Positions 49,578 to 56,967 of a DNA stretch of 64,000 nucleotides are shown piece after piece. This stretch comes from an uncultured Dehalococcoidia bacterium. Lineage in GTDB: Bacteria; Chloroflexota; Dehalococcoidia; Bin125. Under the pieces are notes generated by a model. That model was not told the DNA's origin. It saw only the letters and a program-made list of their open reading frames with translations, and made no database searches. Each line of letters begins with the position of its first letter. The first letter of the stretch is position 1. The stretch covers positions 62,001-126,000 of the forward strand of contig CATQGW010000003.1 in the NCBI GenBank assembly GCA_958295515.1, in the 5' to 3' direction. The position numbers and the translations under genes are program-made.

Positions 49578-50093
49578 GTGAGCGAGTTGCAATCCGCCGA
49601 GGCCGAGGTTCTGGAAGCGCGCGTGCGCGGTGAATTGGCGCGGCTGGGGATCGCCTACGAGACGATCGTTTGCCGCCCCGATCAGGCGGACACGGCGGTC
49701 TTCTGCGAGGTTTTCGGGATTGCGCCGGAGGCGTCGGTGAACACGATTCTGGTGGCTTCGAAGAAGGAGCCGAAGGTTTACGCGGCCTGTCTGGTGCTGG
49801 CGACGACGCGGCTGGATGTGAACCGCAGTGTGCGCAAGGAGCTGGGCGTGCGGAAGGCGTCGTTCGCGTCGTTCGAGGAGACGGAGCGGGTGACGGGGAT
49901 GCTGTCGGGCGGGGTGACGCCGTTCGCGCTGCCGGAGGGGATTCCGATCCTGATTGATGGTCGGATTCGGGGCGGGGAGCTGATGTGGCTGGGCGGGGGC
50001 AGCCGCTCGCTGAAGGTGGGCGTGGCGGCGGACGATCTGGCGCGGCTGCCGGGGGCGCGGCTGGTGGAGGGTTTGGCGGTGGTGGCGGGGTGA
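49578..50093 (+). CDS. YbaK/EbsC family aminoacyl-tRNA deacylase
   Basis: 171 residues from GTG 49578. It matches the YbaK fold: an N-terminal R-P-D-Q-A-D-T-A strand, LVASKKEPKVYAACLVLATTRLDVN, then K-A-S-F-A-S-F-E-E-T and the final GGVTPFALPEGIPILID with the GGGSRSLKV loop. Family members hydrolyse mischarged aminoacyl-tRNAs in trans (Cys-tRNA-Pro, Ala-tRNA-Pro and others). The exact substrate is not determined. It is divergent from the ABC operon and converges on the ketopantoate reductase gene with only a single-base join. Confidence 0.86.
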   Translation: MSELQSAEAEVLEARVRGELARLGIAYETIVCRPDQADTAVFCEVFGIAPEASVNTILVASKKEPKVYAACLVLATTRLDVNRSVRKELGVRKASFASFEETERVTGMLSGGVTPFALPEGIPILIDGRIRGGELMWLGGGSRSLKVGVAADDLARLPGARLVEGLAVVAG

Positions 50094-51083
50094 TTAGGAC
50101 AGTTTGCGTTCGAGGCTGAGGATTTCGTCTAGCGGGGTGTCGCCGACATTGCGGGCTTCGCGCAGGGCGGTTTTGGAGAGCAGCTGGAGGGCGCGGTTGG
50201 CGGGGGTGGGGATGTGGTGCTCGACGCCGAGCAGGACGATTTCGCCGTTGAGGTAGTCGGTTTCGATGGCGGGCAGGCCGCGGCGGAAGGATTGCCAGGT
50301 GGAGCCGCCGCCGCGCTCGACGCCTTCGACGTGTTCGGAGGTGAAGACTGCGGCGCGGCGTCGGTTGATTTCTTCGAGCGGTGCGTAGGCGATGCCGGCG
50401 GCGGCGTAGCAGGCGAGGGCTTCGTCGCGGACGCGGGCGACGAAGCCCTGGAGGTCGGGGCCGGCGCGCTCTTCGCGCACGCCGCAGAGGGCCTGGATGG
50501 CGTTGCGCAGGTTGGTCAGCAGCTTGCCGTATTTGAGGCGCATGGCGTGGTCGTCGGGCTGGGCGCTGAAGCCGGCTTCGGTCAGGTCGGCGCAGACTTG
50601 GGCGATTCGGTCGTCGCTGCCGCGCGGGAAGCAGCCGCTGTCGAGCAGCCCGGCGAGCGGCGCGCCGTGCAGGGCGATTTCGCCGGGGGTGAGGAAGGTG
50701 GCGGGCATCACGATCAGCATGGCGTAGACATCGGTGAAGCGCCGGGCGGCGGCGCGCTCGTTGGCGACGCCGTTCTGGGCGCAGACGACGGGGATTTCGG
50801 GGCCGGCGGCGGCTTCGAGGTCGTCGAGCGCGGCCTGGGTGTCCTGGCCTTTCATGGTGAGCAGCACGATGTCGTCGTCGCGGAAGTCGATTTGGCCGGG
50901 GTGGGCGGCGGTTTGGACGGGGACGCGGTCGACGCCGTGGGGTTGGCGGACGAGCAGTCCCTGCTCGCGCATTTCGGTCAGGTGGTCGCCGCGGGCGATC
51001 AGGATCGCTTCGCGGCCGGCGCGGGTCAGCAGGGCGCCGATGCCGCCGCCGATGCCGCCGGCGCCGTAGATGATGTAGCGCAT
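50094..51083 (-). CDS. Ketopantoate reductase family (PanE/ApbA) protein
   Basis: 329 residues. The N-terminal NADP-binding motif is YGAGGIGGGIG (6-16), followed by the RGDHLTEMREQGL region. The C-terminal helical domain has KLLTNLRNAIQALCG, the usual K-N-N substrate site as K-x-L-x-N-x-x-N-A. PanE reduces 2-dehydropantoate to pantoate for CoA synthesis, but many family members act on other substrates, and no pan genes are nearby. It is divergent from the penicillin-acylase family gene with a 65-nt gap. Confidence 0.86.
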   Translation of the reverse strand: MRYIIYGAGGIGGGIGALLTRAGREAILIARGDHLTEMREQGLLVRQPHGVDRVPVQTAAHPGQIDFRDDDIVLLTMKGQDTQAALDDLEAAAGPEIPVVCAQNGVANERAAARRFTDVYAMLIVMPATFLTPGEIALHGAPLAGLLDSGCFPRGSDDRIAQVCADLTEAGFSAQPDDHAMRLKYGKLLTNLRNAIQALCGVREERAGPDLQGFVARVRDEALACYAAAGIAYAPLEEINRRRAAVFTSEHVEGVERGGGSTWQSFRRGLPAIETDYLNGEIVLLGVEHHIPTPANRALQLLSKTALREARNVGDTPLDEILSLERKLS

Positions 51084-51148
51084 GGCTGCTCCTCTCCCCT
51101 GCAGGGCACGCTAGCGCGATACTGCGCATTGGAGGGAGGCGGTATCTC

Positions 51149-53419
51149 ATGGTTGAAGCGCAGGATTGTTTGCCGGCGATTGAGGGCGAGCTGGAGGTTG
51201 CGGGTCTGGACGGGGCGCTGCGGATTGTGCGGGATCGCTGGGGGGTGCCGCACGCGCGTGCGGGCAGCGCGCGGGATGCGTTCTTCGCGCAGGGTTTCTG
51301 CCTGGGGCAGGAGCGGACCTGGCAGCTGGAGTTGTACCGGCAGATGGCGCACGGTCGGGCGGCGGCGCTGCTCAACGAGGGGCTGCTGCGGATTGATCGG
51401 CTCAATCGGCGGATGGGCTACGGGCGCGACGCGGCGGCGGAGTGGGAAGAGCAGTCGGACGAGGCGCGGATGATCCTGCAGGCCTACGCGGACGGGGTGA
51501 ATGCGGCGGTGGAGGCGGGACCGAAGCCGCTCGAGTTCCATGTGCTGGAGCACGAGATGTCGCCCTGGTCGCCGGTCGATTCGCTGGCGATTCTGAAGAT
51601 GGTTTCGGCGAATGTGCATTGGTCGATGAAGATCAGCAATGCGCAGCTGGCGGCGAAGTTGGGCGTGGAGGCGGCGACGGCGCTGATTCCGGATGTGCCG
51701 GAGCAGGGGGCGCTGATTACGCCGGCGGGAGCGTCGTGGGCGAACGGGCGGCACGCCTGGGAAGACGCGCTGGGGGAGTTGGCGGCGGAGCCGGGGATGC
51801 GGCGGGGCGGGGCGGACGGCTCGAATTGCTGGGTGATTGATGGGGCGCACACGGCGTCGGGCTTCCCGCTGGTGGTTGGGGATCCGCACCTTTCGCTGAG
51901 CGTGCCGGCGCAGTGGTTTTTGATGCACATTGAGTGCGATGAGTTCTCCGTGGCGGGGCCGTGCAGTCCGGGCTACCCGGGGCCGGTGTACTACGGACAT
52001 AATGGTCGGGTGGCGTGGGCGATGACGCATGCGCAGGGCGATCGCTGGGATGTCTACCGCGAGCGGATCAGCAGGAATGGCGAGCCGCGGGCGGAGTTTT
52101 GCGGGGCGTCGCGCGCGTTGCAGCGGCGCGAGGAGCTGATCGAGGTGCGCGGCGGCGAGGATGTGGTGGAGACGATCTGGTCGACCGAGCATGGGCCGAT
52201 CGTGCAGGGGGATCCGACTACGGACGATGAGGTGCTGGCGGCTCGCTTTGCGTTGGCGGAGCCGTGCCATGATTTCGACGGGATGCTGCCGATCTTCCGC
52301 TCGCGGACGATTGCGGACGCGCGCGTGGGCTTCCGGCGGTATGAGTCGATTTCGGGGAACTTCTGCTTCGCGGATCGCGATGGCTCGATCGGCTACCAGT
52401 ACACGGGTCGGACGCCGAAGCGCGCGGCGGCGTTGACGCCGGTGGCGGGCTGGGACGGTTCGCACGAGTGGGATGGGGAAGTGGCGGCGGAGGAGTTGCC
52501 GCAGGAGACGAACCCGGCGAGCGGGGTGATTATCACGGCGAACAACCGCACGACGACGCCGGATTATCCGCACTATCTGAGCTGGAGCCAGACACCGTTC
52601 CGGGCGGATCGTCTGCGCGAGTTGTTGGGCGGTCGGGACGACTGGACGGCGGAGGAGATGGTGCGGATTCAGTCGGATCAGACCAGTTTGCATGCGCGCC
52701 AGCTGGCGTCGCGCGCGGCGGCTGCGCCGAGCGAGGACGGCGAGGTGCGGGAGCTGCAGGCGCTGTTGGGCGGCTGGGATGCGCGGCTGTCGCGCGATTC
52801 GGCGGCGGGGCTGGTCTATCACGAGCTCTGCGAGCAGGTGGCGCGGCGCACGGCGCGGCGCTTTTTCGACGCGCCCTGGCGGGTGGTGCCGGGGACCAGC
52901 GATGAGCGGCGGATTGTGCATGAGCAGCTGAAGCGGGACTCAGCGCTGACGCTGCCGGATGGTCAGAGTTGGGATCAGCTGCTGGTTGAGGCGCTGGCGG
53001 AGACGGGGCGGGTGCTGCGCGAGCGGCATGGCGCGGAGGTGAGCGGCTGGCGCTACGGCGATGTCCACAAGATTTTGTGGAAGCACAATCTGGGGCGCGA
53101 CGCGGAGGGGGCGGCGATGTTCAATGTGGGGGAGATCGAGACGGGGGGCGACGACCACACGCCGAACAATGCGGGGACGATTTACGGGCGGGCGGGAGAT
53201 CACGGGACGTCGTTCCGGCAGATTCTGGATCTGCAGGATTTGAATGGGGCGCGGGTCTGCATGCCGCCGGGGAACTCGGGGCGGCCGGGGTCGGCGCACT
53301 ATCGGGATCATCTGGAGCGGTGGCGGGATGTGGAGTATTTCCCGCTGTATGTGGAGTGGGCGGACATTGAGGGGAACGCGGAGGGGGAGTTGCGGTTGAC
53401 GCCGCGCCCTCGGGAGTGA
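51149..53419 (+). CDS. Penicillin acylase family N-terminal nucleophile hydrolase
   Basis: 756 residues with GGAGGGAGG upstream. The alpha-chain region opens with GLDGALRIVRDRWGVPHARA and FAQGFCLGQERTWQLELYRQ, the family hallmark. The autocatalytic cleavage site is G224-S225-N226-C-W, so Ser225 would become the N-terminal nucleophile of the beta chain; the following VGDPHLSLSVPAQWF, the GHNGRVAWAMTHA loop and an essential Asn region fit the family. Penicillin V/G or acyl-homoserine-lactone acylases are homologues; the substrate is unknown. No signal peptide is visible, so cytoplasmic location is likely, unlike most characterised relatives. Confidence 0.88.
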   Translation: MVEAQDCLPAIEGELEVAGLDGALRIVRDRWGVPHARAGSARDAFFAQGFCLGQERTWQLELYRQMAHGRAAALLNEGLLRIDRLNRRMGYGRDAAAEWEEQSDEARMILQAYADGVNAAVEAGPKPLEFHVLEHEMSPWSPVDSLAILKMVSANVHWSMKISNAQLAAKLGVEAATALIPDVPEQGALITPAGASWANGRHAWEDALGELAAEPGMRRGGADGSNCWVIDGAHTASGFPLVVGDPHLSLSVPAQWFLMHIECDEFSVAGPCSPGYPGPVYYGHNGRVAWAMTHAQGDRWDVYRERISRNGEPRAEFCGASRALQRREELIEVRGGEDVVETIWSTEHGPIVQGDPTTDDEVLAARFALAEPCHDFDGMLPIFRSRTIADARVGFRRYESISGNFCFADRDGSIGYQYTGRTPKRAAALTPVAGWDGSHEWDGEVAAEELPQETNPASGVIITANNRTTTPDYPHYLSWSQTPFRADRLRELLGGRDDWTAEEMVRIQSDQTSLHARQLASRAAAAPSEDGEVRELQALLGGWDARLSRDSAAGLVYHELCEQVARRTARRFFDAPWRVVPGTSDERRIVHEQLKRDSALTLPDGQSWDQLLVEALAETGRVLRERHGAEVSGWRYGDVHKILWKHNLGRDAEGAAMFNVGEIETGGDDHTPNNAGTIYGRAGDHGTSFRQILDLQDLNGARVCMPPGNSGRPGSAHYRDHLERWRDVEYFPLYVEWADIEGNAEGELRLTPRPRE

Positions 53420-53435
53420 CGGGGGTGGGGCCGGG

Positions 53436-54665
53436 TCAGGTGAAGAGGTGGTCGTTGGGGAGGAGGTGGGCGTTTTCTTCGAGGAATTCGAGTGCCTCGG
53501 CGCGCAGCTCGGGGGAGATTTGGAAATTTTCGGTTTCGGGGGTGTTTTTCGGGGGGGTGGGGGCGGGGTTTCTATCTGGTCGGGGTGGTTTGGGGGTGTT
53601 CGATGTTGTTCGATCCTGATCGATTGTGTTCGATTGTGATCGATCCTGATCGACTGTGATCGATTGTGATCGATCCTGATCGATTGTGATCGATTTTGAT
53701 CGCTCCGCTTTGAGGTCGGCGATGAGTTCCATGAAGACGGCGGTGGTGCGGGCTTTGGCTTCTTCGTCGGTTTCGGTGGAGAGCCAGGGGTTGAAGGGCT
53801 CGTCGGGCTCGGGGGGCTCGGGGAGGCCGATGATCTCGTCTTCGCCGAGTTGGAGGAAGCCGGGGAAGATGCCTACTCGGGGCGGGGAATGACGGGCTTG
53901 GGGGTGGGAGGCTGAGCGGTGGTCTGGTGCTATTGGCGGGGCCAGGAAGGGGGTCCCGTTTTCGCGGGACTGACGGAAGGGGGGCTGGAAGGGGTCGCGG
54001 GGGGGATTCCCGCTTTCGCGGGAATGACGGGAGAGGGGGCGGGAATGATGGGAGAGGGGCGCGGGAGTGACGGGGTCAGGGGGCTGGGAGGTTGCGCGGT
54101 GGGGATTCCCGCTCGGGGGCGGGAATGACGGGGATTGGGGGTCGGCGTCATGGAATTCAGGGTCGGGTGTGGCGGATTGGGAGTCGGCGTCACGGAATTC
54201 GGGCGCGGTGGTGGTTTCGGCGGTGGCTTCGGGGACGGGGTGGGGGCGGGAGCCGTTGAGCTGGTGGGGGTTGGCGGGTTGGTCGGGCGGTTGCTCGTCG
54301 GGGCAGGGGGCGCCGGTGAGGAGCTCGCGCTCGAATTCGGGCGGGAGCGGTGGGGGCGGCGGAGGGTCTTCGGGCCAGGGGGCGGGGTAGTAGGGGGTGT
54401 TCTCGTGCTCGTCGAAGGAGGTGAAGAGCTGGAGGTAGGTTCCGACCAGCGTGGAGATCTGGAGCTTGATCCAGTCGGACCTGGTGCGGTGGGAGAGGTG
54501 CAGGAGTTGGGTGATGACGTGTTCGAGTCCGTAGTGTTGTCCGAGCAGTTTGAGGGCGTGGAAGCGGATGTAGTCGGAGCTGGCCAGGCTGCCGAGGCCG
54601 GCGAGGTCTTCGAGGATGCGGCGGGCGTAGGCGTCGCGCAGGCGTTGGAGGGTGTCATCGTTCAT
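53436..54665 (-). CDS. Unrecognised protein with duplicated helical motif and repeat-derived C-terminal region
   Basis: 409 residues from ATG 54665; no strong Shine-Dalgarno. Residues 1-85 are helical and contain a duplicated motif: S30-D-Y-I-R-F-H-A-L-K-L-L-G-Q-H-Y and S63-D-W-I-K-L-Q-I-S-T-L-V-G-T-Y-L, 33 residues apart. Residues about 170-280 are translated from palindrome family A elements (for example SRHSRESGNPPRDP), and about 330-360 come from a 10-bp tandem repeat (SQSITVDQDR). The C-terminal 30 residues are helical again. The N-terminal motif is faintly like helical small terminase-type DNA-binding proteins, but I cannot assign a function. The repeat-derived part may be an insertion or a decayed region. 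Confidence 0.5.
   Translation of the reverse strand: MNDDTLQRLRDAYARRILEDLAGLGSLASSDYIRFHALKLLGQHYGLEHVITQLLHLSHRTRSDWIKLQISTLVGTYLQLFTSFDEHENTPYYPAPWPEDPPPPPPLPPEFERELLTGAPCPDEQPPDQPANPHQLNGSRPHPVPEATAETTTAPEFRDADSQSATPDPEFHDADPQSPSFPPPSGNPHRATSQPPDPVTPAPLSHHSRPLSRHSRESGNPPRDPFQPPFRQSRENGTPFLAPPIAPDHRSASHPQARHSPPRVGIFPGFLQLGEDEIIGLPEPPEPDEPFNPWLSTETDEEAKARTTAVFMELIADLKAERSKSITIDQDRSQSITVDQDRSQSNTIDQDRTTSNTPKPPRPDRNPAPTPPKNTPETENFQISPELRAEALEFLEENAHLLPNDHLFT
53601..53700. repeat. 10-bp tandem repeat, ten units, within the unrecognised gene
   Basis: Ten units of CGATYSTGAT-like sequence in perfect 10-bp register. Three units make 30 bp, read on the minus strand as the decapeptide S-Q-S-I-T-I-D-Q-D-R. 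Each junction forms GATCGAT or GTTCGAT, so GATC sites are dense. A change of one unit would shift the reading frame. Confidence 0.92.
53953..54131. repeat. Palindrome family A copies inside a coding sequence
   Basis: Three palindromes: a degenerate 53953-53970, an intact GATTCCCGCTTTCGCGGGAA centred near 54017, and the variant GATTCCCGCTCGGGGGCGGG ending near 54128. The last is preceded by CTGGGAGGTTGCGCGGTGGG, the same flank found at 17.39, 55.03 and 56.30 kb. The whole block lies within the 53436-54665 gene without breaking its frame. Confidence 0.88.
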
Positions 54666-55142
54666 GTGGTGATGGTATCGGAACGGGTGTTCGGGTGGGT
54701 AGTGAGGGAGTGTGTTGTGGGTTGCGTTTTGGGTTGGGTGGTGGTGTGGGGGGGTTGGTGGTGGTGACAGCGAGCTTTGGGGCGTGGGTGTGGCGGCCTC
54801 TTCCTCCGTCATTGCCGCGCGCCGCCGCGGCAATCTCGCGGTGCGGGTGTCGGGGTTGGTGCTGGCGCGGGGGCTTGGTGGTGGTCACGGCGAGATACCC
54901 GCGGCAAGCACGGGTATGACGGATCTAGGGGCGCGGGTGTGACGGAGCTCTGGGCGCGGGTGTGGCGGAGGAGGGGGGCGAGGCCTCGCCCCGTCATTCC
55001 CGCGAACGCGGGAATCTCGTGGCGGGGCTTCGGAGGTTGCGCGGTGGGGATTCCCGCTTTCGCGGGAATGACGGGAAGAGGGGGCGGGAATGACGGGAAA
55101 AGTGGCGGGAATGACCGGAAAGGGGGGCGGCCGTGCCCACCT
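54666..55142. repeat. Repeat-rich 477-nt spacer
   Basis: No gene is supported. It holds a family A variant with arms GTCATTGCCGCG and CGCGGCAATC (54808-54835), a family B copy (54891-54920), a partial 23-bp minisatellite unit (from 54913) and a full family A inverted pair (54993-55016 and 55049-55072), then three short GGCGGGAATGACSGG fragments. The first 150 nt are very G-rich. Confidence 0.85.
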
Positions 55143-56192
55143 CTATGGACGGCTCCGACGCCATGCCGACAGTGTGAGCAGCGATAGCGTCGGGATGGCT
55201 AGCGCCGCGAGGGCGATCACGCGCAGCTCGAGAGAGCTCATGCGGCGGTTCAGCAGGCCGCCGGTGCCGGTGGACGGGAGACTGGCCGGGCGCAGCCAGG
55301 CGGGGACATCGGCAGCGCCGCCATAGCTTCCCCAGCACTCGACCGCGCCTGTCTCGCGCAGCCCGCAGGTATGCCACACGCCCGAGCTGACTGCGCTAAA
55401 GCGACCGCTCGGCACATCCGTTTGGCCGTACCCCTCGTCTCCCCAGCACTCGACCGCGCCCGTCTCCCGCACCCCGCAACTGTGACGCCAGCCCGCACTG
55501 ACTGCGCTGAAGCGATCGTCCGGCGCATACGCTTGGCCGACCCAGTTGTCTCCCCAGCACTCGACCGTGCCCGTCTCGCGCAGTCCGCAGCTGTGATACC
55601 CGCCCGCGCTGACTGCGTTGAAGCGACCGCTTGGTGCATCCGTTTGGCCCTGCTCGTCCCATCCCCAGCACTCGACCGCGCCTGTCTCGCGCAGCCCGCA
55701 GCTGTGATACCCGCCCGCGCTGACCGTCTGGAAGCGACCGCTCGGTGCATCCGTTTGGCCGGCCCAGTTGTCTCCCCAGCACTCGACCGCGCTCGTCTCC
55801 CGCAGCCCGCAACTGTGTTCACTGCCTGCGCTGACCGCGCTGAAGCGACCGCTCGGCGCGTCCGTTTGGCCGTACTCGTTGTCTCCCCAGCACTCGACCG
55901 CGTCTGTCTCCCGCAGCCCGCATGGGTGGTACTCGCCCGCACTGACGGCGCTGAAGCGGCCGCTCGGCGCATCTGTTTGGCCGTTCTCGTTGTATCCCCA
56001 GCACTCGACCGAGCCTGAGTCGAGCAGTACGCAGGCATAACTATTGCCAACCGTGATCGCTACGGCTCGGGCTTTCTCCTGCGCTTGCGCCTGTTTCCAA
56101 CCGCCGAGCACGACGCCGGCCAACAGCGCTATTGCGGCGACCGCAATGCTGCCAACGACAGTTCTGGCGCTCAGCACGGCTGAGGTGGGCAT
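55143..56192 (-). CDS. RCC1-like repeat surface protein with LPSTG sorting-type signal
   Basis: 349 residues from ATG 56192. An N-terminal hydrophobic segment (about 12-30) serves as signal peptide. Residues about 42-300 hold seven repeats of roughly 37 residues, each with the core CGLRET-x-A-V-E-C-W-G and G-Q-T-D-A-P-S-G-R-F-x-A-V-S-A-G, so each blade has two cysteines. This is the RCC1/BNR-type beta-propeller repeat. The C-terminus has LPSTG (305-309), a hydrophobic helix and a basic tail (WRRSRP), the layout of an LPXTG cell-wall sorting signal. No sortase is in the window. The protein may display a propeller on the cell surface; ligand unknown. Confidence 0.82.
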   Translation of the reverse strand: MPTSAVLSARTVVGSIAVAAIALLAGVVLGGWKQAQAQEKARAVAITVGNSYACVLLDSGSVECWGYNENGQTDAPSGRFSAVSAGEYHPCGLRETDAVECWGDNEYGQTDAPSGRFSAVSAGSEHSCGLRETSAVECWGDNWAGQTDAPSGRFQTVSAGGYHSCGLRETGAVECWGWDEQGQTDAPSGRFNAVSAGGYHSCGLRETGTVECWGDNWVGQAYAPDDRFSAVSAGWRHSCGVRETGAVECWGDEGYGQTDVPSGRFSAVSSGVWHTCGLRETGAVECWGSYGGAADVPAWLRPASLPSTGTGGLLNRRMSSLELRVIALAALAIPTLSLLTLSAWRRSRP

Positions 56193-56967
56193 TGGCGTTG
56201 CCTCTGTCGGTGGAGATTCTTGGTGCGGGCGGGTGTTGAACGCCGGCGGCGGCGAGGATAGGGGTAGGCGGGGTGCGGGTATGGCGGGGTGGGGCGGGGC
56301 TTGGGAGGTTGGGCGGGGGAGATTCCCGCTTTCGCGGGAATGACGGGAAAGGGGGCGCGCGGGTGTGATGGGGCGAGGGATGGTGCTGCTCACGGCGAGA
56401 TACCCGCGGCGGGGCGCGGGTATGACGGATCTGGGGGTGCGGGTATGGCGGATCTTGGGGGCGGGTGTGACGGGAGAGGGGGTTGGGCGTGATGGAGTGA
56501 GGGATGGTGCTGCTCACGGCGGGATACCCGCGGCAAGCGCGGGTATGACGGATCTGGGGGCGCGGGTGTGACGGTCTATGGGTGCGGGTATGACGGATCT
56601 GTGGGCGTGGGGGTGGCGGGTCTTGGGGGCGGGTGTGACGGGAGAGGGGGTTGGGTGTGATGGAGTGAGGGATGGTGCTGTTCACGGCGAGATACCCGCG
56701 GCAAGCGCGGGTATGACGGATCTATTGGTGCGGGTATGACGGATCTGGGGGCGCGGGTGTGACGGGTCTACCGGTGCGGGTGTGGCGGGTCTGCCGGCGT
56801 GGGTGTGGCGGGTCTACCGCGTGGGTGTGGCGGGTCTGCCGGCGCGGGTGTGGCGGGTCAACCGGCGTGGGTGTGGCGGGTCTGCCGGCGTGGGTGTGGT
56901 GGGTCTGCCGGCGTGGGTGTGGCGGATCTGGGGGCGCGGGTGTGGCGGGAGGAGAGGGGTGGGTGGG
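56193..56967. repeat. Repeat-rich 775-nt spacer with family A and B palindromes and long repeats
   Basis: No gene is supported. A family A copy is at 56321-56344. Family B copies are at 56396-56426, 56519-56550 and 56688-56718. Longer imperfect repeats start with GGGATGGTGCTGCTCACGGC at about 56377, 56501 and 56669, so each family B copy is part of a larger repeated block of roughly 125-170 bp. Minisatellite arrays occupy 56541-56652 and 56709-56950. Confidence 0.85.
56709..56950. repeat. 23-bp minisatellite array
   Basis: Units begin with GGG at 56709, 56732, 56755, 56778, 56801, 56823, 56846, 56869, 56892, 56915 and 56938, so the period is 23 bp with one 22-bp unit. The consensus is GGGTRTGRCGGRTCTGCCGG then CGY. 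A second shorter array with the same unit lies at 56541-56652. No spacers occur between units, so it is not a CRISPR array. Confidence 0.88.

Noticed and set aside
49498..51405. N-terminal extension of the substrate-binding protein
   Set aside because: Arg/Pro-rich shadow sequence; ATG 49497 has a strong ribosome site and begins a Tat signal peptide.
53436..54665. Phage small terminase gene
   Set aside because: The duplicated helical motif is only faintly similar and no phage genes are nearby, so no assignment was made.
56709..56950. CRISPR array
   Set aside because: The 23-bp units are directly adjacent with no unique spacers and no cas genes are nearby; it is a minisatellite.
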